Below are positions 24,718 to 33,137 of a stretch of 64,000 nt of DNA, piece after piece (within the stretch, counting starts at the first letter, position 1; each line of letters starts with the position of its first letter). The position numbers and the translations under genes are program-made. Under the pieces are notes generated by a model that searched no databases, was not told where the DNA came from, and saw only the letters and a program-made list of their open reading frames with translations. Origin of the DNA: Streptomyces sp. NBC_01775. Its GTDB lineage: Bacteria; Actinomycetota; Actinomycetes; Streptomycetales; Streptomycetaceae. The stretch lies in NCBI RefSeq assembly GCF_035917675.1, contig NZ_CP109104.1:7378001-7442000 (forward strand). The letters run 5' to 3'.

Positions 24718-25929
24718 ATGTCAGCCGCACCCGCACCCGCACCCGTATCGGCAGCCGCCCGCTCCTCCGGGGCGCTCGTCTCGACAGGCGTGTCCGCCGG
24801 TCTTGTCGTCATGTGGAGTTCCGGCTTCATCGGCGCCGAACTCGGCACCCGCGAGACCGGCGCCGACACGCTCTTGATGTGGCGGTTCCTCGTCGCGGGC
24901 GCGCTGCTGGGCGGAGCCTGGCTGCTGCTGCGGCGGCGCAGGCTGCCCGCACGCGCGCTCGCCGAACAGTCCGCGATCGGGCTCCTCTCCCAGGGTGTCT
25001 ACCTCGGCTCCATCGTCTGGGCCGTCGGCCTGGGGGTGCCCTCGGGGACCTCCGCGCTGATAGCCGCGCTCCAGCCGCTGGCCGCCGGAGCGCTGGCCGG
25101 GCGGCTGCTCGGCGAACAGGTCTCGCGCCGCCAGTGGGCCGGGCTCCTGACCGGACTGGGCGGCGTCGCGCTCGTCGTACGGGACGACCTCGCGGCGCAG
25201 GGCGCGGCCCCGCCGTGGGCGTACGCGCTGCCGTTCGCGGGCATGGCGGGGCTGCTAGCAGCCAGCTTCCTGGAGCGCCGCGCGCACCATCCGCTGCCCG
25301 CCGCCGACGCGCTGCCGCTGCACTGCGTGGTGAGCGCGCTCGTCTTCTCCGCGGTGGCGGGCGCGCTGGGGCACGCCGCGCCGCCCGCCTCCTCCGGCGG
25401 TTTCTGGCTCGCCGTCGCCTGGGTCCTGGTGCTGTCCACCGTCGGCGGCTACGGCTTCTACTGGATGAGCCTGCGCCGCGACGGTGTCACCCGCACCAGC
25501 GCGCTGATCTACCTCACGCCGCCGACGACCGTGCTGTGGGCGTACTTCATGTTCGGCGACGCCCCAGGGGTGGGCGCCGCGTTGGGCATGCTGGTGTGCG
25601 TGGGCGGAGTGGTGGCCGCGACGGTACGGCCCCGCGCCGGAACGGGGACCCGGGCAGCCCGAGCGGAGACCCAGGCAACCGGAACGGGGACCTCGGCAAA
25701 GGAACCGCAAAGCGTGGCCGGTCGTTACCCCCGACATGACGGCAATGACTCCCGGCTCCAATCTTCCGCTGACCGCGCAGCGCGTGGCGGTGGATGTGAC
25801 CGCACCCACCAAGCTCGACATCTCGGCCCTGCTGCTGGGCCCCGAGGGCAAGGTGCGTTCGGACGACGATTTCGTCTTCTACAACCAGCCGAGCGCGCCC
25901 GGAGTGACCCACAGCACCGGTGCCGCTGA
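24718..25929 (+). CDS. EamA/DMT-family transporter with an unusual overlapping tail
   Basis: 403 residues from ATG 24718, preceded by AGGAGG. Ten hydrophobic segments in two EamA repeats are clear up to about residue 305 (VVMWSSGFIGAELG, GTSALIAALQPL, SALIYLTPPTTVLWAYFMFGD). The remaining 100 residues are not transporter-like: a Gly/Thr/Arg repeat stretch, then 64 residues that lie over the start of the TerD gene in another frame. The native stop was probably lost by a small indel. Likely regulated by the divergent TetR. The substrate is unknown. Confidence 0.88.
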   Translation: MSAAPAPAPVSAAARSSGALVSTGVSAGLVVMWSSGFIGAELGTRETGADTLLMWRFLVAGALLGGAWLLLRRRRLPARALAEQSAIGLLSQGVYLGSIVWAVGLGVPSGTSALIAALQPLAAGALAGRLLGEQVSRRQWAGLLTGLGGVALVVRDDLAAQGAAPPWAYALPFAGMAGLLAASFLERRAHHPLPAADALPLHCVVSALVFSAVAGALGHAAPPASSGGFWLAVAWVLVLSTVGGYGFYWMSLRRDGVTRTSALIYLTPPTTVLWAYFMFGDAPGVGAALGMLVCVGGVVAATVRPRAGTGTRAARAETQATGTGTSAKEPQSVAGRYPRHDGNDSRLQSSADRAARGGGCDRTHQARHLGPAAGPRGQGAFGRRFRLLQPAERARSDPQHRCR

Positions 25930-26980
25930 CTCCATCACCGTGGAGACCGGGGCAGTTCCCGCCGACATCGCGAAGGTCGTCGTCACCGCGAGCCTGGACA
26001 GCGGTGCCACCTTCGCCGGCACGGAGCCCACGGCCACGGTCCGCGACGCCGCGACGAACGCGGTGCTCGCCACCTTCACCCCACCCCAACTCGGCACGGA
26101 GACGGCCTTGCTGGTGGTGGAGCTGTACCGCAGGAACGACGCGTGGAAGGTGCGCGCCGTGGGCCAGGGGTACGCCAACGGCCTGGGCGGGATCGCTTCG
26201 GACTTCGGGGTGAACGTGGAGGAGCCGCCGCCCGCCGCCTCCGCCCCATCGGCCCCCGCAGCCCCGGCTGCGCCTCCCGCTCCCTCCGCGCCCGTTCCCT
26301 CCGCGCCGCCGGTCGCGGCGGCTCCCTCCGCTCCCTCTGCCCCCTCCGCTCCGACGGCTCCTTCGGCGCCCCCCGCGGCGCCGGCGCCGGCAGGGAAGAT
26401 CAATCTGGACAAGGGGAAGGTCAGCCTCCAGAAGAATCAGACGGTTTCCCTGGTCAAGGGCGGTCAGCCGCTGCTCAGTTCGGTCCGGATGGGCCTCGGC
26501 TGGGAGCCCGCCTTCCGCGCGGGCAGGCGGCCCCAGGACATCGACCTGGACGCCTCGGTGATCGCCTACGACGCCAACCGCAAGAAGATCGACTCCTGTT
26601 ACTTCGGCAAGCTCGCCATCCTGGGCGGTGTCATCCAGCACTCGGGCGACAACCTCACGGGCGAGGGTTCGGGGGACGACGAGGTCATCACCGTCCACCT
26701 CGGCGATCTGCCCCCGCAGGTCACGGGCCTGGTCTTTACGGTGAACTCGTTCTCGGGCCAGAAGTTCACCGACGTCGCCAAGGCGTACTGCCGGCTGCTC
26801 GACGGCTCCGGCGCCGAGCTGGTGCGCTTCGACCTGACCCACTCCGAGCCGCGCACCGGTGTCCTCATGGCCAAGTTCGTACGGCAGTTCACCGGCGAGT
26901 GGGACATGACGGCCCTCGGTGAGTATGTCGACTCACGCACGGTGCGCGGGATGGTCAAGCCGGGAGCCGCCGCGCTGTGA
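25736..26980 (+). CDS. double TerD-domain protein (tellurium resistance family)
   Basis: 414 residues from ATG 25736 (ATG 25745 possible). Two TerD domains, about residues 1-160 and 225-400, are joined by a Pro/Ala/Ser linker. Domain 1 shows LDISALLLGPEGKVRSDDDFVFYNQP; domain 2 shows GLGWEP, DIDLDASVIAYD and the GEGSGDDEVITVHLGDLP calcium-binding region. TerD proteins are calcium-binding stress proteins of poorly known mechanism. The first 194 bp overlap the end of the EamA frame. No Shine-Dalgarno is visible, so it may be leaderless. Confidence 0.92.
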   Translation: MTAMTPGSNLPLTAQRVAVDVTAPTKLDISALLLGPEGKVRSDDDFVFYNQPSAPGVTHSTGAADSITVETGAVPADIAKVVVTASLDSGATFAGTEPTATVRDAATNAVLATFTPPQLGTETALLVVELYRRNDAWKVRAVGQGYANGLGGIASDFGVNVEEPPPAASAPSAPAAPAAPPAPSAPVPSAPPVAAAPSAPSAPSAPTAPSAPPAAPAPAGKINLDKGKVSLQKNQTVSLVKGGQPLLSSVRMGLGWEPAFRAGRRPQDIDLDASVIAYDANRKKIDSCYFGKLAILGGVIQHSGDNLTGEGSGDDEVITVHLGDLPPQVTGLVFTVNSFSGQKFTDVAKAYCRLLDGSGAELVRFDLTHSEPRTGVLMAKFVRQFTGEWDMTALGEYVDSRTVRGMVKPGAAAL

Positions 26981-27034
26981 AGCCCGTAGGCGCTGTGAGC
27001 CCGTAGCGCTGTGAACATCCCGTAGCGCCGTGAG
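26972..27034 (+). repeat. 16-19-bp tandem repeat copying the TerD gene end
   Basis: GCGCTGTGA and close variants recur four times, each followed by a CCCGTAG-like segment. The first contains the real stop (26978-26980). Units are 16-19 bp, so the array is imperfect. 27035-27152 shows no gene. Confidence 0.8.
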
Positions 27035-27152
27035 CTTCCGCCGACGCGAGAGGGCGGGCCCACACCCCACACCATGGCGGCGGGCCCGCCCTCGGCGGGA
27101 GGTCCGGAGGCCGGCGCGCTACAGGACTGGCGGGCTTCAGGCCCCGTGGGCT

Positions 27153-27581
27153 TCAGAAGTCGAAGACGGGGCCGGTGGCCGCGTGCAGGGTGCAGGCGTT
27201 GGGGAAGGTCTTCTGCCAGCTCACGGGTCGGCCCCGGTGGGTGCCCTGTGCGCTCACCGTCACCGGGTCGTACTCCTTGGTGCAGGGGCCGTGGTCACCC
27301 GACAGGGCGTCGAGGTCGCCCCCGGCCCGGTCCAGCGCCGCGCACGCCTCGACGGCGTGGGGGTGGTGTCCGTGCGGTGCCGGTTCGCAATCCAGCGTCA
27401 CCCCGCGGACCCAGGTGTGCTCGGAGCCCGAGACGGTCAGGAAGACGCCGTGGGAGGGCCGGGAGTGCTGGGGGCCTCGCGGGCCGGCGGCGGCGGAGTG
27501 CGGGGCCAGCAGCGGGAGGGCGAGGGCAGCGGCGGCCAGAGTGGCTCCGGCGAGGGGGCGGGTGAAGAGTTGAGTGCTCAC
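27153..27581 (-). CDS. secreted subtilisin-inhibitor-like protease inhibitor (SSI family)
   Basis: 142 residues from GTG 27581. A signal peptide ends near HSAAA (residue 32). Four cysteines (LDCEP, EACAAL, GPCTKEYDP, NACTLH) match the two SSI disulfides. In SSI the reactive loop reads C-P-M-V-Y-D-P; here it is C-T-K-E-Y-D-P, so the P1 residue is lysine, predicting inhibition of trypsin-like proteases. The C-terminal GPVFDF matches the SSI end. Monomer size is typical. Confidence 0.93.
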   Translation of the reverse strand: MSTQLFTRPLAGATLAAAALALPLLAPHSAAAGPRGPQHSRPSHGVFLTVSGSEHTWVRGVTLDCEPAPHGHHPHAVEACAALDRAGGDLDALSGDHGPCTKEYDPVTVSAQGTHRGRPVSWQKTFPNACTLHAATGPVFDF

Positions 27582-27719
27582 GCCCGTTCAACGAGACGGA
27601 GCGTGACGGGTCACCCACGCGGGCGACGTGAACGGGGGCGGACGCGGCGGGCGGTTGACCGCCGGAATCCCCCGTGACGGTGCGGCTCTCTCGCCAGGAC
27701 CGCCCTCTTGCCAAAACCG

Positions 27720-27759
27720 CCCGGGTCTCCCCGTGCGCGGGGCACGCGGGAGACCCGGG
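27720..27759 (-). terminator. terminator of the bL37 gene
   Basis: CCCGGGTCTCCC (27720-27731) pairs with GGGAGACCCGGG (27748-27759); four further pairs lie inside. On the minus strand it is followed by a short T run (AAAA on the plus strand at 27713-27716). It starts 22 bp after the bL37 stop. Confidence 0.85.
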
Positions 27760-27781
27760 TGGTTCGGGTGGCCCGTTCAGT

Positions 27782-27859
27782 TCAGGACTGCGGACGCCGG
27801 CCGTGGTTGGCGGCGTTGCCGCGGCGGGCCTTCTTCTTACGGCGACGCTTGGATGACAT
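27782..27859 (-). CDS. ribosomal protein bL37
   Basis: 25 residues: MSSKRRRKKKARRG, then NAANHGRRPQS. The basic body and NHG(K/R)RP ending match the tiny actinobacterial large-subunit protein bL37 found in mycobacterial ribosome structures. AGGAGG lies 6 bases before ATG 27859, and a strong terminator follows. The strong signals make it a real gene despite its size. Confidence 0.88.
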   Translation of the reverse strand: MSSKRRRKKKARRGNAANHGRRPQS

Positions 27860-27942
27860 GAGCGCCTCCTCTCGCTGTGGTACGTAAAGGTTTCTCCGCG
27901 TTTCTACCACTTCATCCTGTCGGTTGTCCGGCCGATCAAGGT

Positions 27943-28302
27943 TCAGCGGCGGTCACGGGAGTGGCCGAAGAGGAGACGATAGACGATCAGGAGTACCAAG
28001 GAGCCCGCGATGGCGGCGACCCAGAGGCTCGGATCGACAAAGTTGTTGTCTATCGGGCGGTCCAGGAAGGTGGCCGAGAGCCAGCCGCCGAGGAAGGCGC
28101 CCGCGATCCCGATGAGTACGGTGCCGACCACGCCGCCGGGATCGCGCCCCGGCAGCAGGATCTTGGCGATGCCGCCCGCGATCAGACCCAGGATGATCCA
28201 GCTCACCACGCCGGAGTGAGCCAGGTCCGAGAGCGTGTCCGAGCCCGAGGACGAGCCGGAGTCGGCGAGCAGGGTCAGGTGGGTGAGCTGCGTGGTGGGC
28301 AT
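27943..28302 (-). CDS. GlsB/YeaQ/YmgE-family membrane protein
   Basis: 119 residues. After a 35-residue polar N-terminus, three helices with the family pattern GLIAGGIAKILLPGRDPGGVVGTVLIGIAGAFLGGWL (transglycosylase-associated protein fold) are seen. Relatives are small stress-induced membrane proteins. The N-terminal extension is rich in Ser and Asp. A downstream ATG is absent, so ATG 28302 is used. Confidence 0.88.
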   Translation of the reverse strand: MPTTQLTHLTLLADSGSSSGSDTLSDLAHSGVVSWIILGLIAGGIAKILLPGRDPGGVVGTVLIGIAGAFLGGWLSATFLDRPIDNNFVDPSLWVAAIAGSLVLLIVYRLLFGHSRDRR

Positions 28303-28355
28303 ACGAAGGGGCCTCCCCGTGGCTGATCGGTTGCGGTCCCATCATGCCCCGTACG

Positions 28356-28373
28356 CCTGAAGGCCCCTTCAGG
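28356..28373 (-). terminator. short palindromic terminator
   Basis: CCTGAAGG and CCTTCAGG form a perfect 8-bp stem with a two-base centre, 16 bp after the uronate dehydrogenase stop and upstream of glsB. It probably ends the dehydrogenase transcript. Confidence 0.6.
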
Positions 28374-28388
28374 TGCCCCGTCGGGCCG

Positions 28389-29204
28389 TCAGTGGGGCCA
28401 CTGCGGCGGGTGGGTGCAGAAGTGGCCGCCCAAGTGCGCCTGGTCCGGGTTGGAGGTGTCCAACTCGCCGTGCTGTTCGATCAGTTTGGCGGCGTACGGC
28501 TCCGAATCGTCGCGCGGCTCGTACCCCAGCGCGCGCGCCGAGGTCAGGTCCCACCACAGGCGGGTGTTGGCGGAGGAGCCGTAGACGACTGTGTGGCCGA
28601 CGTTCTCGGCCGTCAGCGCCGCGTGGAAGAGCCGGGCGCCGTCGGCGGGGCTCATCCACATCGACAGCATCCGCACCGAGGTCGGCTCGGGGAAGCAGGA
28701 GCCGATGCGCACCGAGACCGTCTCGATGCCGTGCAGGTTCCAGTAGAGCTGCGCGAGATCCTCGCCGAAGGACTTGGAGAGGCCGTAGAAGGTGTCGGGG
28801 CGGCGCGGCGCTTCCACGGGGACGCGGGGCGCGCCCTCCTCGGGCACGGGCGTGAAGCCGACCACATGGTTGGAGGAGGCGAAGACGATCCGGCGCACGC
28901 CCTCGGCACGGGCGGCCTCGTACAGCGCGTGGGTGCCGCGGATGTTGGCGGCGAGGATCTTCTCGAACGAGGACTCCAGCGAGATGCCCGCCAGATGGAT
29001 GACCGCGTCCACGCCGCGCACGGCGGCGCGGAGTGTCTCGCTGTCCGCGGTGGCCAGATCCACGGCGAGCGAGCCGGGCTCGTCCTGGACCGGGCGCAGA
29101 TCGAGCAGCCGCAGCTCGTACCCGTAGGACGGCAGCAGCTCGCGCATCAGCGTGCCGACGCCGCCGGCGGCGCCTGTGAGCAGGACGGTGCGGGGTGCGG
29201 GCAT
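28389..29204 (-). CDS. uronate dehydrogenase-like NAD-dependent epimerase/dehydratase
   Basis: 271 residues from ATG 29204 (GGAG nine bases upstream); ATG 29219 adds five residues but has no ribosome-binding site. The Rossmann start VLLTGAAGGVG, GVDAVIHLAGI, IVFASSNHVVGF and the catalytic YGLSK (Tyr-x3-Lys) match uronate dehydrogenase, which oxidises glucuronate/galacturonate to aldarolactone. The divergent kdgD neighbour, acting later in aldarate catabolism, supports this. A palindrome sits directly upstream. Confidence 0.85.
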   Translation of the reverse strand: MPAPRTVLLTGAAGGVGTLMRELLPSYGYELRLLDLRPVQDEPGSLAVDLATADSETLRAAVRGVDAVIHLAGISLESSFEKILAANIRGTHALYEAARAEGVRRIVFASSNHVVGFTPVPEEGAPRVPVEAPRRPDTFYGLSKSFGEDLAQLYWNLHGIETVSVRIGSCFPEPTSVRMLSMWMSPADGARLFHAALTAENVGHTVVYGSSANTRLWWDLTSARALGYEPRDDSEPYAAKLIEQHGELDTSNPDQAHLGGHFCTHPPQWPH

Positions 29205-29220
29205 CGGCAGGGTCTCCATC

Positions 29221-29237
29221 TGTAAATGGCATTCACA
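29221..29237. promoter_or_regulatory. probable operator upstream of the uronate dehydrogenase gene
   Basis: TGTAAATGGCATTCACA is a 17-bp palindrome with one mismatched pair (TGTAAATG / CATTCACA around G). It overlaps the likely transcription start of the dehydrogenase, just after a TATATG -10-like sequence on the minus strand. Confidence 0.6.
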
Positions 29238-29346
29238 TATATGGGAAAACGCTAAGGAGTGCCCCCTCCGGCGTCAAGGGAGCGGCGCCGGGTCCGGCTG
29301 GCCCGGTGGAGTGGTGAAATCCGGTCCCCGGTAACCGACTTCGGCC

Positions 29347-29376
29347 TTGACCGGCGCAGATGCGCTGCCTTAGCGT
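29347..29376 (+). promoter_or_regulatory. kdgD promoter (TTGACC-N18-TAGCGT)
   Basis: A vegetative-type promoter with TTGACC at 29347-29352, an 18-base spacer and TAGCGT at 29371-29376. TTTGTTCAG, shared with the IclR/dehydrogenase region at 39044, follows four bases after the -10, where a regulator could act. Confidence 0.68.
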
Positions 29377-29488
29377 GGCATTTGTTCAGGAATATGGACG
29401 CAGATCAGAAACGTGCACGGCGGGGAATGGCAGCGTGTGCACTTGTCTGTCGCCGTCAGGCGTGACCCGACCCTCCAAGGAGCGCCGC

Positions 29489-30448
29489 ATGCCCTCGTCC
29501 CAGCCCTCGTCCGCCTCCGTGCGTCCGCTCGCCGAGCGGCTCGGCGGGCTGCTCTTCTTCCCCGTCACCGCCTTCGCGCCGGACGGCTCCGTCGACCTCG
29601 ACGTGTTCCGCGCGCATGTGCGCAACGGCATCGAGGCGGGCGCGGGAGCCGTTTTCGCCTGCTGCGGCACGGGCGAGTTCCACGCGCTCGCGCCGGAGGA
29701 GTTCCGCGACTGCGTGGCGGTCGCCGTCGAGGAGGCGGAGGGCAGGGCACCTGTCGTGGCGGGCGTGGGCTACGGCACGGCGCTGGCCGCCGAGTTCGCC
29801 GCACTCGCCGAAGAGGCGGGTGCCGACGGTCTGCTGGCGATGCCGCCGTACCTCGTCGTGCCCGACCAGGATGGGCTGCTGCGGCACTACACCACGCTGG
29901 CCGAGGCCACCTCCCTGGACCTCGTCGTCTACCAGCGCGACAACGCCGTCTTCACCCCCCGCACCGTCGTCGAGCTGGCCCGCCATCCCGGCATCGTCGG
30001 GCTCAAGGACGGGTACGGCGACGCCGACCTGATGCAACGCATCATCACCGCCGTGCGCGGCGCGGGCCTGGAGCGGGACTTCCGCTACTTCAACGGCCTG
30101 CCCACCGCCGAACTGACCGAGCTCGCCTACCGGGTCCTCGGCGTGACCCTCTACTCCTCCGCCGTCTTCTGCTTCGCGCCCGAGATCGCGCTCGCCTTCC
30201 ACGCGGCGCTCGACTCCGGCGACGACGCCACCGTCCACGAACTGCTCGACGGCTTCTACGTACCGCTGGTCGAACTGCGCAACCAGGGCAAGGGATACGC
30301 CGTTTCGCTGGTCAAGGCGGGCGTGCGGCTGCGCGGCCTGGACGTGGGCGAGGTGCGCCCGCCGCTGTCCGAACCCTCGCCCGCACATGTGAAGGAGCTG
30401 GCCGCGCTGATCGAGCGCGGCCTGGAACTGGTCGGGGCCGGCCGCTGA
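29489..30448 (+). CDS. kdgD: 5-dehydro-4-deoxyglucarate dehydratase
   Basis: 319 residues from ATG 29489 with AAGGAG 6 bases upstream. It is a DHDPS-family TIM barrel with the Schiff-base lysine K173 (GLKDGYGD), tyrosine Y148 (VVYQRDNAVF) and the substrate loop CCGTGEFHAL. YQRDN and CGTGEF are typical of KdgD, which dehydrates and decarboxylates 5-keto-4-deoxyglucarate to 2,5-dioxopentanoate. The enzyme for the next step is encoded at 39103. The stop overlaps the next gene as TGATG. Confidence 0.93.
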   Translation: MPSSQPSSASVRPLAERLGGLLFFPVTAFAPDGSVDLDVFRAHVRNGIEAGAGAVFACCGTGEFHALAPEEFRDCVAVAVEEAEGRAPVVAGVGYGTALAAEFAALAEEAGADGLLAMPPYLVVPDQDGLLRHYTTLAEATSLDLVVYQRDNAVFTPRTVVELARHPGIVGLKDGYGDADLMQRIITAVRGAGLERDFRYFNGLPTAELTELAYRVLGVTLYSSAVFCFAPEIALAFHAALDSGDDATVHELLDGFYVPLVELRNQGKGYAVSLVKAGVRLRGLDVGEVRPPLSEPSPAHVKELAALIERGLELVGAGR

Positions 30449-31701
30449 TGCGCGCCTCCGCCTTCGTCTACCCCTGGGACATCGTCGGCGACCCCGAGGC
30501 GCCCGGCCGGCTCGCGGCGCTCGGCGTCCAGCAGGTCACACTCGCCTCCGCCTACCACTCCACCCGCGCCCTCACCCCACGCCACCCGCGTCACCGCGTC
30601 GTCACCGCCCGGCACTCCGCCGTCCTCTATCCGCCCGAGGCGCATCGCTGGACGGCCGGCGCGCCCCGTCCGTACACCCAGGACTGGCTGCCGAGCGAGG
30701 ACCCCGGCGGGCCCTACGCCGAGGCCGCCCGCGCGCTGACCGGCGCCGGACTCGATGTCCACTCCTGGGTGGTCCTCGCGCACAACTCCCGCCTGGGCGA
30801 GGACTTTCCGCACACCAGCGTCCGCAACGCCTACGGCGACCGCTACCCCTGGGCGCCGTGCGTGGCGCGTCCCGAGGTGCGCTCCTACGCGGTCGCCCTC
30901 GCGGCCGAGGCGGCCGTACGGCACGGCACCGGCACGCGAGGCACCGAGCTGGAGTCCTGCGGCTGGTACGGCTTCGCGCACCTGCACGCCCACGACAAGG
31001 TCGCGGGAGTGCCGCTGGACGGGGTGGGCGCTGCGCTGATGTCCCTGTGCTTCTGCGAGGTGTGCGAGGAGGGGTACGCCGGACTCGGTGCGGACCCCGG
31101 GCGGCTGCGCCGTACCGTCATCGCCGCGCTGGAGCCGCTGTGGCGCGGTGAACGCTCCCGCCCCGCCCCGGGGCCGGGCGGGAGGGCGGGGGAGCGCGCC
31201 GCTCTCCGCGCGCTCCTCGGCACCGAAAGCGCCGCGCTGTTCGCGACCTGGCGCGGCGGAGCGGCGCGCCGCCTCCAGCGCGAGGCGGTCGCCGCGGTAC
31301 GGGAGGAGGCGGCACGGGGCCCCTCCGGCGGCGCGGCGGACTTCCGGGTCCTGCTCCACGCCGATCCGGCCCTCCACCGCACCGGGGCCAACGCGGGCAC
31401 CGAACCCGCCGATGTGCTCGCGCACGCCGACGGGGTGGTCGTCCCCTGTCCCGGCGGCGCACCGGGGGCGGACGAACGGGCCGACGCGCTGGGGCCTTTC
31501 GCCGCGCACGCGGGTGGCACGACGACGCTCGCCGCCAACTTCACCGTCGTCTCCGGTATGGGCGGCTCGCCCGGCACCCTCGCCGACGACGCCGCGCACG
31601 CGCGCTCGCTCGGCGCGCACGAACTGCGCCTCTACCACGCGGGCCTCGCCTCGGTACCCGACCTGGAGACCGCCGCCGCGGCGCTTCGTCAGCTGCGCTG
31701 A
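30448..31701 (+). CDS. uncharacterised TIM-barrel-like protein coupled to kdgD
   Basis: 417 residues from ATG 30448, overlapping the kdgD stop as TGATG. It has no signal peptide or membrane helix. It begins RASAFVYPWDIVGDPEAPGRLAALG, has SWVVLAHNSRLGED, an ESCGWYGFAHLHAHDK segment and a cysteine cluster SLCFCEVCEEGY near residue 200, which recalls cofactor-free glycoside-hydrolase-like barrels. I cannot name the family. Tight coupling to kdgD suggests a job in uronate/aldarate use, perhaps release or hydrolysis of a glycoside or lactone; this is inference. Confidence 0.85.
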   Translation: MRASAFVYPWDIVGDPEAPGRLAALGVQQVTLASAYHSTRALTPRHPRHRVVTARHSAVLYPPEAHRWTAGAPRPYTQDWLPSEDPGGPYAEAARALTGAGLDVHSWVVLAHNSRLGEDFPHTSVRNAYGDRYPWAPCVARPEVRSYAVALAAEAAVRHGTGTRGTELESCGWYGFAHLHAHDKVAGVPLDGVGAALMSLCFCEVCEEGYAGLGADPGRLRRTVIAALEPLWRGERSRPAPGPGGRAGERAALRALLGTESAALFATWRGGAARRLQREAVAAVREEAARGPSGGAADFRVLLHADPALHRTGANAGTEPADVLAHADGVVVPCPGGAPGADERADALGPFAAHAGGTTTLAANFTVVSGMGGSPGTLADDAAHARSLGAHELRLYHAGLASVPDLETAAAALRQLR

Positions 31702-31973
31702 GGCCAGGCCGCTTCTCCGCGCTCTTTCCGCCGCGAGGCCCCGCCACGGCGTTCACGTCCCGCGGTGTGGGTCGCCCCCCCACGTTCCGCCGCCATGGTG
31801 CCCGGCCACGATGCTCGTGTTCGGCGGTGCCGTGCCTGCTTGCCGGGCTGGGGTGTGCGGGGCACCGCCGGGCTCCGCCGTAGTGGTTGTTCGCCGCTGC
31901 GGCGGAGGCGGACGCGGAGGCGGAGGTGGAGGCCCCGGCACCGTGGGCGGGCGGCCTCCGGCGCGAGCCGGGA
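31702..31973. other. 272-bp non-coding region
   Basis: GC-rich, with no supported gene on either strand. A run of CGGAGG-like units lies around 31902-31932. Confidence 0.6.
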
Positions 31974-32360
31974 TCAGCGTAGGGCGGCCTTCACCATCTT
32001 CTTCGCGATGGGAGCCGCCAGGCCGTTGCCGCTGACCTCCGCGCGGGTCGCGTCCGAGTCCTCGACCATCACGCCACGGCGACCTTCTTGCCCGAGTCGC
32101 TCTTGGCGTACGAGGTGAACCAGGCGTACGGCGTACCGCTGTTGTCCACGCCGTGCTGGGCCGTGCCCGTCTTGCCGCCGACGGTGGCGCCGTCGGTCTT
32201 CGCGTTGCTGCCGGTGCCCTTGTCGACCACCGTCTCCATGGCGGACCCGAGCTGCTCGGCGTTGTCGGCGCTCATCACCCGGTGCGAGCCGGGGTTGTCG
32301 TAGGAGCGCAGCGTACCCCGCCCGAGTCCTGGACCTGCCACGCTCCGGGACGCGTCCGGG
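31974..32360 (-). pseudogene. broken class B penicillin-binding protein (C-terminal fragment)
   Basis: The minus strand encodes the end of a PbpA-type transpeptidase: TLRSYDNPGSHRV, MSADNAEQLGSAMETVVDKGTG, the KTGTAQHG active-site motif and NGLAAPIAKKMVKAALR. A single missing base near 32073 (VAVA then stop; the next frame continues VMVEDSD) and another frame break near 32328 disrupt it. Most of the gene upstream is absent. 32361-32486 is non-coding. Confidence 0.85.
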
Positions 32361-32486
32361 AGCGGGAGAGTGCGCCGATGTCACAACGTCCGGGCCGCCG
32401 TCCGTCGTACCCGTGTGCGCCGGCGAACGGTCCTCCCGTCAGGCCGGTGTCCGTGAACGGAACGCTCTCGACCCGGAGGAACGATC

Positions 32487-33044
32487 ATGCCCCGCATCTC
32501 ACTCGACCCGCCGCGCAGCCTCGTCCTACGGCTGGTCTCGTGGTATTCGCGCCGCAAGTTCGGCACGGTGATTGAGCCCGTACTGGCCGCGGGGCACCAC
32601 CCCGGGGTGCTGCTCGTCGGGGGGATCTTCGAGGTCGGCACGGAGCGCTGGAAGGCCCTCGATCCCGGCCTCAAGCAGCTCGCGCTCATGGCCTCGGCCG
32701 CGCGCATCGAGTGCACGTGGTGCATGGACTTCGGTCACTGGTCGGCCGAGGAGATGGGCCTGCCCATGGAGCGCGTCCAGCACGTGCCCCGGTGGCGCGA
32801 GCACCGTGAGATCTTCAGCGCCATGGAGCTGGACGTCATGGAATACGCGGAGGCCATGACCGACACCCCGCCGCGCGTGCCGGACGAACTGGCGGAGCGG
32901 CTGCTGGGTCGGCTCGGCGAGAAAGCGTTCGTGGAGCTGACCATGACGGTCGCCGTCGAGAACATGCGCTCGCGCACCAACAGCGCCTTCGGCCTGACGG
33001 GGCAGGGCTTCTCCGACCACTGCGAGGTGCCCTTCCAAGGCTGA
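32487..33044 (+). CDS. carboxymuconolactone decarboxylase/AhpD-like protein
   Basis: 185 residues from ATG 32487 with GGAGGA upstream. The CMD-fold redox motif is ECTWCMDFGHW (E-x-x-x-C type, CxxC with a following His), as in AhpD-like proteins. The surrounding LALMASAARIECTWC helix is typical. It may have thiol-dependent peroxide-related activity; the substrate is unknown. Confidence 0.86.
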   Translation: MPRISLDPPRSLVLRLVSWYSRRKFGTVIEPVLAAGHHPGVLLVGGIFEVGTERWKALDPGLKQLALMASAARIECTWCMDFGHWSAEEMGLPMERVQHVPRWREHREIFSAMELDVMEYAEAMTDTPPRVPDELAERLLGRLGEKAFVELTMTVAVENMRSRTNSAFGLTGQGFSDHCEVPFQG

Positions 33045-33137
33045 ACGGCCACCCGTCGGCGGATTCACCGGCCGGCTCGCGGGCGGCGCGGTGAAATGCG
33101 GGCGACATCCGTGCCCTTGCGGTGGAAGCCTGGGGAC

